NCBI GenBank assembly: GCA_017051695.1
Contig: JAFIDK010000006.1
Span: forward strand, 62,001 to 126,000
Origin: Algoriphagus aestuarii
GTDB taxonomy: Bacteria; Bacteroidota; Bacteroidia; Cytophagales; Cyclobacteriaceae
DNA: 64,000 nt
Direction: 5' to 3'
The notes beneath the pieces are model-generated. The model was not told where the DNA came from. It saw only the letters and a list, made by a program, of their open reading frames with translations, and did not search any database. Shown piece after piece: positions 49,574 to 59,340 of this stretch. Numbering within the stretch: position 1 is the first letter of the stretch; each line of letters starts with the position of its first letter. A program made the translations under genes and the position numbers.

Positions 49574-52500
49574 CTACTTGAAAGGATTTACTTTTTCTAC
49601 CTGCACTACCTCAAGGGCATCGTCATTTTTTGCATAAATCAACCAAGTGAGTGAATTCACTGACACCTTCTTGATCCCTCTCACATCTCCACGGATTTTA
49701 AGCCGATTTTGTGTGTCAGCCCTGAAATTCCCAAGCGAATCTCCCATTAAAACCTGTCCCCAACTTCCCTGATAGGCACCATAATATGGTGATGCGCCGG
49801 TTTTGTTTCCCCCTAATACCAAATCCAGATGTCCATCCTGATTCACATCTATCACTTCAATCGCTTCAATTGGCGCAAATTGAGCCTCGGCAGGCAGGTT
49901 ATGCATCTTAAATCCCAATCCACTCTGGTTTATCAAAACGATAGATTCAAACATATGTGCCTCTAGGTACTCCGCATCTGTTGTATTTAAATTAGTCAAC
50001 AATTCCTCAACACTCTTACCAGCAAAATCCTTGTAGCGTATAAACTTCTTTTTGAGAATCGGCATTTGTTTTACGAGTTCGTCTTTAGAAGCTACCGTAT
50101 AATATTTCCCTTCAACCGGATAAGAAATAATCTGCTCTGAAGTCCCATTTTGGTCAAAATCATTGACTATCATTTTTACCGGGTGTTCTTTGGACGCTTT
50201 CAAGCGACTATTTAAACCCAAATTTCCCAGCACCAGATCTGGATAACCATCTCCGTTTAAGTCTTCAGATGCAATAGAGTTCCACCAGCCTTTTGATTTT
50301 TCCAATCCAAATGAATTGGTTTCATTGGTCAGTTTGCCATCTCTATTCATGAAGATGCTGATTGGAATCCATTCTCCCACCACTACCAAATCCCGATTTC
50401 CATCAAGGTCCAAATCCTGCCATACTGCATCTTTTACCATCCCTATCAATTCCAGATCAGGAGCAAATTCTTTCGTTCGGTTTTCATAGTGATTTTCTCC
50501 TTGGTTTAGGAGTAAATAACTCTTGGGGCTATATCCATATTTCCCAGCCACATTTCTACCTCCAATCATCAAATCCACCAATCCGTCCCCATTAAAGTCC
50601 GCAGCTTCTACCACCGAAACTTGGGTATTTGGTTCCAATGGTAGGTTTACTTTTTGGTCAAAAATCCCATTCCCGCCATTGAGGTATATCCTGGTAGTCT
50701 CGCCCTGATCATTTGGGAGTTGGATATTCCCACCTCTTCCTACCAATAAATCCAAAAACCCATCCCTATTACTGTCAAAAAAAATCGCGCTGACATCCTC
50801 TAAACTAGAGTCTTCCTCTAATAAGGGTTGATCCACTTGATTAAACCGACCTTCTTTTGTTTGAAGAAACACCGCACCAGATTGCCCAGAGGCTCCTCCA
50901 ATAAAAATATCCTCCCTACCGTCTCCATTTAAATCTCCTATGGCTAAAGCAGGGCCTTCCCGTGACAATTTGTGTGGAAGCAAAGGCTCTGTATTAAAAT
51001 CATTAAACTCATTTTCAAGATGTTGAAAATCTAAACCAGTTGCATCTTTATCTAAAATACTCAACAAGGATCCTGTTGAATTTTTGGCAGATTGGGCAGG
51101 ATCGCTGGCATTGGATTCATCCAAAACAAGGGTGATATTGGCTTTGACATTCTTCAAAGTTTCTGTTTTCCCGCTCGGCCAAGTAACTTTCAGAGAATCT
51201 AAGTACTCGGCGCTTCCCAATCCAAAATGGACTTCTGGTGGGATGGAGGACTGGAATCCTCTGCTAGTAAAATTTTCCTGAACTTGGATCTGATCTTTAT
51301 TGTACAATTCTACTCTGGCTCCGATACCAAAACGGTTTAATTCCAAGCCTTTGAATTTCAACTTAAGATACCTTACAGTTCTGCTGCTGTCAGAAAACTG
51401 CCCTAATCTGTTTTCATAAATTCCAGCTGCTTGATTGATATTGTTAATCACCAAATCCAGATCACCGTCATTATCCAAGTCCGCATATACAGCTCCATTG
51501 GAAATGCTATTCCCAAAAACACCCCAGTCTTGGGAAACATCCCGAAATGTCAGATCACCATTGTTCTTAAAAATAAAATTTCCGATTTCTCCTGAAGGCA
51601 TTTTGTCAGCCAGCGCAAGATCACTGATGTCAGGCTTATTTTGTAAGCCATCTACTATTTCTGGATTGGTGACAAAATTCATATAATCCAAGTCATTTGG
51701 TCTTCGAACTATTCCATTGGTGACAAACAAATCCTTCCAGCCATCATTGTCAAAATCTCCAAACAATCCCGCCCAACTCCAATCTGTAGCGTAAACACCG
51801 GAATATTGTGCGATTTCTGAAAATGTCCCATTGGCATTATTTAACTGAAGGCTGTTTCTAGACACTTGTCTTTCAAATCCAAACCCTAATTTGAGTTGAT
51901 ATACTTCTTCACTATCTTCTCCAGCTGACATTTTTTGAATGATCTCATCCCTGGGCAACATGTCCATGGTGATAAAGTCAATCCATCCATCATTATTAAT
52001 ATCTGAAAAATCGCTCCCCATCGAGAACCTACTGCTGTAATTGACGCCAGACGAAATTTGCTCTTTGAATGTCCCATCTTTCTGGTTGATATAGAGGTAA
52101 TCATTCTCGTTAAAATCATTTGAAACATAGATATCAGGCCATCCGTCGTTGTTGATATCGGAAATTCCAATCCCTAAACCATATCCGATCTTGCTGGAGA
52201 AAATTCCGGCTTCCGGGGTGATTCCTGTAAACTTCTTTTCGCCACTTTCCAGGTTGTTTCGATAGAGTCTATCTCCTGCCAAGCCATCATCATAGTACCT
52301 GGATTCAGCCCCTCCATAGCTTCTCTCTGTGTGGACAGCATGATTCAATAAGTACATATCCAAATCCCCATCCTTGTCAAAATCAAAAAATGCGGCTTGC
52401 GTGCTGAAGCCTTGGAAATCCAAACCATATTCTTTGGCGCTTTCTGTAAAAGTCAAGTCACCGTTGTTGATATATAGTTCATTTCTTCCCACCACGGTTT

Positions 52501-52924
52501 TCCAGTTTCCAAGCCTACAGACGTAAATATCCAATAGTCCATCCCCGTTAATATCAGCCATTGTAACTCCCGTCTTCCATGGTCCTTCTGAGGTCATACC
52601 AGCCGTTTGGGTGATATCCTCAAAAACTATCCCGCCCTTATTCAAATAAAGTTTATTTGGTCCTTGATTGGAAGAAAAATAGAGATCAACTAGACCATCG
52701 TTGTTAATGTCTCCAGCAGCCACTCCACCGCCATTATAAAAGTATAGGTATTCAATTATGTTAAACTCCTCCGTTTCGATTAAGGTATTGCTAAAATCCA
52801 CGCCCGTTTCTTCAGGAGGAAGACTATCAAAAAGTGATTCCTTTTCCTTTAAATCAGAATTTTGTGTACATGAAGTCAGAATAAACAACGTAAAAATCAA
52901 AAAATGAAAACAGGCATTTTTCAT
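49574..52924 (-). CDS. FG-GAP/VCBS repeat and ASPIC/UnbV domain lipoprotein (paralog A)
   Basis: A 1116-residue surface lipoprotein of unknown function. The signal LFILTSC puts the lipidated Cys at residue 19. Seven calcium-type repeats of pattern DxNxDGxxDL (for example GDINNDGLVDLYF, ADINGDGLLDIYV, GDFDNDGWKDLFV, ADLDNDGDLDLVI) fill about residues 65-510. An ASPIC/UnbV domain (SSIPPEVHFGLGSAEYLDSL) follows at about 530-610. Six more repeats (GDLNGDGREDIFI to IDVNQDGHLDLVL) lie at about 660-1075. This suggests two beta-propellers flanking UnbV. It is read in the same direction as the SusCD pair, beyond a terminator. Confidence 0.9.
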   Translation of the reverse strand: MKNACFHFLIFTLFILTSCTQNSDLKEKESLFDSLPPEETGVDFSNTLIETEEFNIIEYLYFYNGGGVAAGDINNDGLVDLYFSSNQGPNKLYLNKGGIVFEDITQTAGMTSEGPWKTGVTMADINGDGLLDIYVCRLGNWKTVVGRNELYINNGDLTFTESAKEYGLDFQGFSTQAAFFDFDKDGDLDMYLLNHAVHTERSYGGAESRYYDDGLAGDRLYRNNLESGEKKFTGITPEAGIFSSKIGYGLGIGISDINNDGWPDIYVSNDFNENDYLYINQKDGTFKEQISSGVNYSSRFSMGSDFSDINNDGWIDFITMDMLPRDEIIQKMSAGEDSEEVYQLKLGFGFERQVSRNSLQLNNANGTFSEIAQYSGVYATDWSWAGLFGDFDNDGWKDLFVTNGIVRRPNDLDYMNFVTNPEIVDGLQNKPDISDLALADKMPSGEIGNFIFKNNGDLTFRDVSQDWGVFGNSISNGAVYADLDNDGDLDLVINNINQAAGIYENRLGQFSDSSRTVRYLKLKFKGLELNRFGIGARVELYNKDQIQVQENFTSRGFQSSIPPEVHFGLGSAEYLDSLKVTWPSGKTETLKNVKANITLVLDESNASDPAQSAKNSTGSLLSILDKDATGLDFQHLENEFNDFNTEPLLPHKLSREGPALAIGDLNGDGREDIFIGGASGQSGAVFLQTKEGRFNQVDQPLLEEDSSLEDVSAIFFDSNRDGFLDLLVGRGGNIQLPNDQGETTRIYLNGGNGIFDQKVNLPLEPNTQVSVVEAADFNGDGLVDLMIGGRNVAGKYGYSPKSYLLLNQGENHYENRTKEFAPDLELIGMVKDAVWQDLDLDGNRDLVVVGEWIPISIFMNRDGKLTNETNSFGLEKSKGWWNSIASEDLNGDGYPDLVLGNLGLNSRLKASKEHPVKMIVNDFDQNGTSEQIISYPVEGKYYTVASKDELVKQMPILKKKFIRYKDFAGKSVEELLTNLNTTDAEYLEAHMFESIVLINQSGLGFKMHNLPAEAQFAPIEAIEVIDVNQDGHLDLVLGGNKTGASPYYGAYQGSWGQVLMGDSLGNFRADTQNRLKIRGDVRGIKKVSVNSLTWLIYAKNDDALEVVQVEKVNPFK

Positions 52925-52964
52925 GGGTTATCATTTGTTTCGTCATCTTCTCCTATGCCCTTGT

Positions 52965-52972
52965 CAAACTTA
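52965..52972 (-). promoter_or_regulatory. possible -7 element upstream of FG-GAP/UnbV paralog A
   Basis: The minus strand reads TAAGTTTG, an exact TAnnTTTG match 41 bases before the ATG. No TTTG is found at the usual distance upstream, and a chance match is quite possible in AT-rich DNA. Confidence 0.3.
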
Positions 52973-53027
52973 CTTGGCAAATAACAATTCTTCAGATAGA
53001 TGTTTCACAACTAGAGCTATTTTTGGC

Positions 53028-53630
53028 TCAATTAGATGGATTTTGCTCTTGGGACTGGCTTTGTTCAAATTCTTCCTTCAGTCTCTTCTCCACCTTTAAA
53101 TCAGTGAATACAGCTTGAACAAACTGTTCGTCTTTGACAAATAAATTGATTCTCCTTTTGCCATCAATTTTATAATACACTTTGCCTTGTGTAGGATGGT
53201 CCAGTAACTCAAAATCATCACCATAGGTCAATTTGTATTTTTCCAGAACTTCAGGAAGGAGGTTTTCAGCCCAATACTGTCTGTTCCAAGGTGCCCAGGC
53301 CACATAGGTATAGAGAACAGGCATTTCATACACTTTTTCGTCTATGAATGTTGGAAAAAACCGCATGCTGATTTCACTGTCATATTCATCTACAATTCTA
53401 TACTCTACATTGGTAGATCCACCCGGTCCCTGGGTGATTTTTTGTTGTTTGTTCAATTCAGTGCAATGATCAAAAAAGTCTTTTTGGGGCATCCCTAAAT
53501 AAAAGCCCAAAAACAAACTATCGGTTTCTGATATTGTATCCTCAGAGGAATGAAAGAAGGAAGAATCACAACTCTGGATGAAGAAGATGAGAATTAGTGA
53601 AGAAAATAATATGGTTAGATATCTGCGCAT
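53028..53630 (-). CDS. small lipoprotein of unknown function
   Basis: I do not recognise this protein of about 200 residues. An upstream ATG at 53651 is possible, but MRRYLTILFSSLILIFFIQSC from 53630 gives a clean lipoprotein signal with the Cys at residue 21. The mature part is globular and charged, with LGFYLGMPQKDFFDHC near the start and a Gln/Glu/Ser-rich C-terminal tail. It sits between the SusD terminator and FG-GAP paralog A, 103 bases before the latter, so it may share a transcript or function with it. Confidence 0.7.
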   Translation of the reverse strand: MRRYLTILFSSLILIFFIQSCDSSFFHSSEDTISETDSLFLGFYLGMPQKDFFDHCTELNKQQKITQGPGGSTNVEYRIVDEYDSEISMRFFPTFIDEKVYEMPVLYTYVAWAPWNRQYWAENLLPEVLEKYKLTYGDDFELLDHPTQGKVYYKIDGKRRINLFVKDEQFVQAVFTDLKVEKRLKEEFEQSQSQEQNPSN

Positions 53631-53757
53631 TGATAAATCGGTCTTAAGCAACTGAGAATACTTTCTCTTGGCTACTGGTTTTCGGGCCTTAGGAAATAAG
53701 CGAATTTGAATTTATTATTCAATCTTTTTCTAAGGAAACTTGGAGGAAAATGTACTT

Positions 53758-53793
53758 AAAAAAAAAGCAAGCTGAAATATTCAGCCTGCTTTT
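53758..53793 (-). terminator. intrinsic terminator after the SusD-like gene
   Basis: On the minus strand a 14-bp stem with one G-T pair (arms 53780-53793 and 53763-53776), a 3-base loop and a run of nine or so T. It lies 20 bases after the SusD stop and ends the SusC-SusD transcript. Confidence 0.9.
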
Positions 53794-53813
53794 TAACCTA
53801 TATGGAGTACTGA

Positions 53814-55448
53814 TTAATTGTACCCTGGATTTTGTTGAAGTTTTGGATTCGCAAGTAACTGAGGCTGAGGAATTGGAAATAGCTCCAAATAGCTACCTGG
53901 AGAGTGAACTTGCTTTGGTCTATTCATACCTTCAAAAGGCCACCAAGCTTCTCCATACTTTTTGAATCGGATCAAATCCTGTCTTCTGGTCATTTCTACA
54001 TACATTTCTCTACCTCTTTCCTCAAACAGATTTTGTTCAGTAAGAGTAGTGAATGGATCAAGATTACCTGCTCTGGCTCGAATTTGATTCACTAAGGCTA
54101 AAGCTTCTGTGGTTTCTCCCATTCTGAACTTGGCTTCAGCCAGTGAAAGAATCGCATCAGATAACCTGAATATCACAAAGTCATTGCTCATGTTATTAGT
54201 ACCGCCCATTTCAAATTCATATTTCGCGATTCTAGCTCCAGCTTGACGCAAGCCTCCCGGAGAAATTTCATTCAGATAAGGCATGAATGTCAGAGGTGGG
54301 CCATTTGGATCACCGTTTCTTCCCGTTGGATCAGTAGGTTCTACCCCTGGATCGACCAGTGTTGTTCCGTCAGATCTGAATTGAGGTCCTACCAAGAAAT
54401 TACTTAATCTTCCATCTATTGTACCTGTGGATTGTTCCAAAGCCAAACCTTTCCAAACAGGACCTTGAGTACCTGGATTTTTAACCGGATCTACGTAAGA
54501 ATTATAAAACTCTTCAACTGTCTGATAACCATTCCATGGTTGTTGGGTAAGATTGAAAGTTGACTGGCTTACAATATGCAATGTCATCATTACCCAGTTA
54601 AAGCCACCCGCGAATACTTTATCATAAGGATAAACAAAGATATTTTCGGTGGATTGACTGTTGTTGATAACAAAATTACTTTGGTATGATGGCATCAAAC
54701 TGTAAACACCACTGTTGATGATTTCGGAGGCATCTGCAGCAGCCAGAGCCCATTGAGGCGTTCCAGTATACACTTCTGCATTGAGGTAAAGCTTCATTCT
54801 GATCATTAAAGCACTCCATTTTGTCATCCTGCCATATGTAGTACCATCTTTGGCTACCGGTAGCAATGGGATGATTTCATTGAGTTCACTCAACACAAAA
54901 TCGTAGACTTCTTTCCTTGATTTGGTATCAGGAGCCTCCGTATCAGTAAAATCTGTTACAATTGGAATATTTCCAAAAGCATCCATCGCCCAGTAATAGT
55001 AAAGAGCCCGTAATGCTCTGAGTTCAGCAATAAAAGCTTCAGAATTTGGATTGTCCAGCGTTTCAAAAGAAAAGATCAATCTATTACAGGTATTGATCCC
55101 ACCGAAAAGGAAGTTCCAGGAATTTTGAAAGAATGGGTTATCGCTTTTGAATTCATGTTGGTGCAGTTGCAAAAGAACTCCACCGTCAAACCAGTCCCCA
55201 CCTTTGTGAGAAATAACAATTTCATCAGAGGCGATTTCATTGATGGACCAGAGTCCAGAGTGGTTACCCAACCCGCCTAAAGATGTATATGCTTGTCCAA
55301 GTGCAGAAATAAACTCTTCATCTGTTTGGAAAAAGTTATCTGCCGTAACAGCACTATAAACTTCTTCTTCTAAATCGACGCATGATGAAGCGAAATAACT
55401 CATTCCCAGGCCAATCAAGAAGTATCGTATGTTTATTATTTTTTTCAT
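53814..55448 (-). CDS. SusD/RagB-like outer-membrane lipoprotein
   Basis: Surface ligand-binding lid of a SusCD importer. The 544 residues start with a lipoprotein signal (LGMSYFASSCVDLEEEVYSA, Cys at 23). The N-terminal TPR-like SusD part (TADNFFQTDEEFISALGQAY, NTCNRLIFSFETLD, LRALRALYYYWAMDAFGNIP) is followed by the C-terminal RagB part with ALALVNQIRARAG and EERGREMYVEMTRRQDLIRF. It lies 18 bases after the SusC gene. The ligand is unknown: no carbohydrate enzyme is encoded in the unit. Confidence 0.96.
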   Translation of the reverse strand: MKKIINIRYFLIGLGMSYFASSCVDLEEEVYSAVTADNFFQTDEEFISALGQAYTSLGGLGNHSGLWSINEIASDEIVISHKGGDWFDGGVLLQLHQHEFKSDNPFFQNSWNFLFGGINTCNRLIFSFETLDNPNSEAFIAELRALRALYYYWAMDAFGNIPIVTDFTDTEAPDTKSRKEVYDFVLSELNEIIPLLPVAKDGTTYGRMTKWSALMIRMKLYLNAEVYTGTPQWALAAADASEIINSGVYSLMPSYQSNFVINNSQSTENIFVYPYDKVFAGGFNWVMMTLHIVSQSTFNLTQQPWNGYQTVEEFYNSYVDPVKNPGTQGPVWKGLALEQSTGTIDGRLSNFLVGPQFRSDGTTLVDPGVEPTDPTGRNGDPNGPPLTFMPYLNEISPGGLRQAGARIAKYEFEMGGTNNMSNDFVIFRLSDAILSLAEAKFRMGETTEALALVNQIRARAGNLDPFTTLTEQNLFEERGREMYVEMTRRQDLIRFKKYGEAWWPFEGMNRPKQVHSPGSYLELFPIPQPQLLANPKLQQNPGYN

Positions 55449-55466
55449 GATATCTTATGTTTTAGC

Positions 55467-58433
55467 TTAGAAACTTAGATTAAGGCCAAAAGTAGTAATG
55501 GTCGTAGTGAAATATGTTGCCCTTCGCTCAATTCCTGGAGCAAGTGGATCATTATTCGACTCTGAATCCCCATATCTTACTTCAGGGTCCACACCGGTAT
55601 ATCCGGTAAACATGAAAGGATTCTGTACTGAAACGTAAGCCCTTACTCTACTTACTGCTTTGCCTGGCTGTATATTGAAGTTATAACCAAGGGTAGCATT
55701 GTCCAATACCACAAAATCAGCTTTTTCAACGTGTGTGCTGTTATATTCAGCTTTAGTGATATTCGGATCAAAGTATTTAGTATTTACAATATTCCAGTTT
55801 TGAACTGTAGTACTTTCAGTGTTTTCATAAAAACCTCTATAGCTGTTAATCAGATAATGGCCAAATGATCCTCTAAAGAAGAAATTCAAATCCCAATTCT
55901 TGTAACTTATTGAGTTATTGAAACCAAAGTTCAAAGTAGGATAGGCAGTACCCAATTGAGTTCTGTCATCATTACAATTACAATAAACCGGATTTCCGTC
56001 TTCATCTTCAGCGGTACCATTGATGACCTTCATGATCGGACTTCCATCATCGCTGACTCCTACCTGAATTGGTCCCCATATTTGACCTAGTGGTCCATTT
56101 TCTTGGATTCGGATCAATTGCGTTAGATTTTGACCTGGAGATCCAAAATTGGAGCGATAATTAACTTCTCCGAAACTCAAATCTCCAGCAGACAAGCTTC
56201 TAAGGTTTGTCTTTAGTGTGGAGAAATTGACACCTGTTGTCCATCTGAAGTCTGCTTTTTGAACCGCTCTATAGTTTAACATCACCTCTAAACCTGAATT
56301 AGCCATTTCACCGATATTCAATTGGGTGGTAGGGAAAAGATTTGGCGGCACAGGTACGTTGATTGGTAAAATCATACCAGTAGTCACTCTGGTATAATAG
56401 TCTATCGCACCATCTAGCTTATTATTAAAGATCACAAAATCCAGACCTATGTTGTATTCATCCTTTGTTTCCCATGACAAGTCCGGGTTGGCATTGGAAA
56501 CCGGTCCATAAGATGGAACGAATTGGCCATTGTAGAAGAAGTTACCCTGACGACCAAATCTTAAAAGAGACAAATAGGATTCTCCAGGCTGGGTTCCTGT
56601 TCTACCATAACTTGCTCTGAATTTCATCGAGCTTACTCCTGATATATCTACCAAGTTGGCGATGTTCACACCAGCACTGATTGCTGGAAACAAGCCCCAC
56701 TTATTGTTTTCTCCGAATCTAGTCGAACCTTCATATCGAGCACTAATAGATAAAAGATAGGTATCTTCTAAATTAAAATTTGCACGTCCAAAGAAGGCTA
56801 CCAATTTGTTGGAGTTGGCATAACTTGAAACTGTCGCCAATCCGTTGGCAAAGTCAAGTGCTGCCCCGATGTTATTATAGGTAAATGCGTCTGTTAGAAA
56901 ATTACCAGCTTGTGTATAATCTCCTTGATTAAAAAACTCCTGATAAGAATATCCAGCTAAGAAAGCCACTCCTACTTTACCTAAGGTTTCATAATAATTT
57001 AGCGTAGCCTCAAAAAGATCATTTAGCCTTTCATTATTTTGAATTGTGGCCAAACCATTTCTACCAAACCCACCTCCGAATTTAGCTGTCTTCGGGGAAT
57101 AAGCCCCTCTCCACTCAGTCTCTCTTTGGGTGGAATAAAACAATGCACCGCTAAACTTGCTTGTGAAATTATATTCACCACGAATACTCGCCAAAAGGCT
57201 GTTATCACGACCATCGGCAATGTTTTGTTCAGCGATAGAAACAGGATTGAACCAGTCAAAAATATCCCGCTCTGAATAGCCTCCAAAATCAGGACTTTGA
57301 GGATTTGGATCAAAAACTGGAAGGGTTGGATTACTTATGATCGCATATCTAAATGAGTTTTCGTTGCCATATTCTCTATCAACTGTGGTATTTGAAATAT
57401 TGACAGTAAATGTTGCTTTGTCTTTTAAGGCTCTTTGGGTTAGACTCAATCTGGCATTTAATTGATCAAAACCGGAATTTATCCCAACTCCATCTACATT
57501 TCGAGAGTTGATCGAAACCCTGTAACTGGTACTTTCATTACCTCCACCAAGAGAAAGATTGTTTATAAAACTAAGTCCTGTATTGGTTACCTCATCTAGC
57601 CAGTCGGTACTTCCTCCAAGATCTCTTGAGTTAGGTATCGCCTTGTATTCTTCTGCATCCATGACACTGATGGTCCTGGCTACATTTTCTATGGCTACAC
57701 TACTGTTAAAATCGACAACAGATCTACCTTTTCTACCTTTTTTAGTAGTTACCAAAATCACACCGGCTGATCCTCTTGTACCATAGATTGCAGCAGCAGA
57801 TCCATCTTTCAATACATCCATGGACTCGATATCATTGGGGTCTACTGTGCTTAGTGAAGCTCCAATAACACCATCAATCACTACAAGTGGTGATGCATTT
57901 TCTCCAATTGAAGAAATCCCTCTCAAACGGACATTGAATCCTGAGTTGGGGTTTCCTCCAGGTCTGGCGATGTTAAGACCAGCAACTTTTCCTTGAAGTA
58001 ATTGAGTTGGATTATTAACAGTACCTTGATTAAAATCCTCAGATTTGACCCTGGTTACTGCACTGGTTATTTCTTTCTTTTCTTGGGTACCATAACCCAC
58101 AACTACCACTTCTGTTAACGCCTGTATGTTTTCAGCCAGAGCGACATCGATGACTGTTCTGTTCCCCACTTCTTCTTCTACGGTAGTATATCCGATAAAT
58201 GAGATTCTTAGTATATCACTTGGACTGGCATCTATAGAATAGCCCCCATCCAAATCAGTAACCACACCGCGTGTGGTACCGCTTATTAGAATACTTACTC
58301 CCGGAATTCCCTCCCCAGTTTCTGCATCTGTAACTTTTCCTGTTATCCTAGCTTGCTGCGCCAATGCCAACTGGCATGTGCTAAAAGCGAAATACAAGAA
58401 TAACATGAAAACCAGTTTTAGTTGTTTTTTCAT
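55467..58433 (-). CDS. SusC/RagA-like TonB-linked outer-membrane transporter
   Basis: Barrel partner of the SusD lid, energised by TonB. From the ATG at 58433 (MKKQLKLVFMLFLYFAF) it has 988 residues; an ATG at 58502 would add 23 polar residues before the signal peptide and is less likely. Seen: the signal peptide; a CarboxypepD_reg-like domain (ARITGKVTDAETGEGIPGVS) at about 28-105; the SusC-type TonB-box region TEVVVVGYGTQ; a plug with GKVAGLNIARPGGNPNSGF and DPNDIESMDVLKDGSAAAIY; and a barrel to the C-terminus. No STN domain is present, so FecR signalling through it is not expected. Confidence 0.96.
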   Translation of the reverse strand: MKKQLKLVFMLFLYFAFSTCQLALAQQARITGKVTDAETGEGIPGVSILISGTTRGVVTDLDGGYSIDASPSDILRISFIGYTTVEEEVGNRTVIDVALAENIQALTEVVVVGYGTQEKKEITSAVTRVKSEDFNQGTVNNPTQLLQGKVAGLNIARPGGNPNSGFNVRLRGISSIGENASPLVVIDGVIGASLSTVDPNDIESMDVLKDGSAAAIYGTRGSAGVILVTTKKGRKGRSVVDFNSSVAIENVARTISVMDAEEYKAIPNSRDLGGSTDWLDEVTNTGLSFINNLSLGGGNESTSYRVSINSRNVDGVGINSGFDQLNARLSLTQRALKDKATFTVNISNTTVDREYGNENSFRYAIISNPTLPVFDPNPQSPDFGGYSERDIFDWFNPVSIAEQNIADGRDNSLLASIRGEYNFTSKFSGALFYSTQRETEWRGAYSPKTAKFGGGFGRNGLATIQNNERLNDLFEATLNYYETLGKVGVAFLAGYSYQEFFNQGDYTQAGNFLTDAFTYNNIGAALDFANGLATVSSYANSNKLVAFFGRANFNLEDTYLLSISARYEGSTRFGENNKWGLFPAISAGVNIANLVDISGVSSMKFRASYGRTGTQPGESYLSLLRFGRQGNFFYNGQFVPSYGPVSNANPDLSWETKDEYNIGLDFVIFNNKLDGAIDYYTRVTTGMILPINVPVPPNLFPTTQLNIGEMANSGLEVMLNYRAVQKADFRWTTGVNFSTLKTNLRSLSAGDLSFGEVNYRSNFGSPGQNLTQLIRIQENGPLGQIWGPIQVGVSDDGSPIMKVINGTAEDEDGNPVYCNCNDDRTQLGTAYPTLNFGFNNSISYKNWDLNFFFRGSFGHYLINSYRGFYENTESTTVQNWNIVNTKYFDPNITKAEYNSTHVEKADFVVLDNATLGYNFNIQPGKAVSRVRAYVSVQNPFMFTGYTGVDPEVRYGDSESNNDPLAPGIERRATYFTTTITTFGLNLSF

Positions 58434-59340
58434 GTGATTTTGGGTTATAGTTAATTGTTTGTTTTGCTTTTTTTGGTAATCCTTACTCCTTGTGTTTCTC
58501 ATCTATTTCAGAAACTTTTTCCTGAATTGACCGGTAAAAGAAACACGCTTAATTATCAGGTAGTATAACATCAAGCCTTAGGCTTTTTGAAAATTCTCGA
58601 CTGTATTTATGATCCAAGATTTTTCAGAGTCAAATACCAACAGCTCTCAAAAAAAAACTGTTTAATTTTTTTTCCTAAATACAGTTTTTACTTAAAAAGC
58701 GTTAAAGCAATTTTAAAAAATAATTCGGCATATCTAAAACAAAACAAAAGATAATTGTAAAAATATTTAAATAACAATAGGACTAACCTTAAAACCCTTT
58801 TTAAAAAAAATTAATGATCTTGACTCCCTTTCTAGATAAGTTTAAAATAGTTAGCATTCATCAAGGAAATAATTAGCTAGTACTTGTAAACCAATCAACA
58901 CTGAAATATGAAACTGGCTCTTCAAATAGTTACATCCTTACTAAAACAGATGTTTTGATGTCTGATTTAACTTCAAAAAACCAAATCACTACCCTTAGAA
59001 AAACCTTCTAATTAATGGTAAAAGAAATAATTCTGGTATTGGGTTTAAAAGAATTGAAGACTTAAAAAGGCTTTCTTCATTTTTCCATGAAGAGATGTTT
59101 ATTTCAAAAATCAGGACTCAATTTCACTAATTTTCATATCAAGTAAAATATCACTCTCGCTTTGGTCAAATCAAACAAACTGGTAGATTCATAAAAAACT
59201 ATTGTAATCTAGCATGTTAATATGTCCAGTTCTTAAAAATGAATTTCTAACCCGATTCAAAACCTAGGTCACCTATTGAATCTTAGAAGTTTTAAAAAGG
59301 ATCCGAACTTTTGTTCTCTTCCTGTTTCTTTACCTAGTCA
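58434..59340. other. long gene-free AT-rich intergenic region between SusC and FG-GAP/UnbV paralog B
   Basis: About 0.9 kb between two divergent transcription units with no coding frame of note. It holds one clear inverted repeat (58653-58689), a weak 5-bp hairpin near 58573, and a near-match minus-strand promoter (TATCTTTTG near 58745-58753, one base too long). No exact TAnnTTTG box was found for either flanking gene. It is probably a regulatory region, but the elements are not identified. Confidence 0.6.
58653..58689. repeat. inverted repeat upstream of SusC
   Basis: Nine-base perfect arms AAAAACTGT (58653-58661) and ACAGTTTTT (58681-58689) are separated by 19 T-rich bases. It lies about 220 bases before the SusC start. 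It could be an operator or an RNA hairpin. The arms contain A and T runs, so chance is not excluded. Confidence 0.5.

Noticed and set aside
53750-53965. Plus-strand open frame of 71 codons overlapping the SusD terminator
   Set aside because: It runs through the terminator hairpin and the reverse of the SusD C-terminus, with no family likeness.
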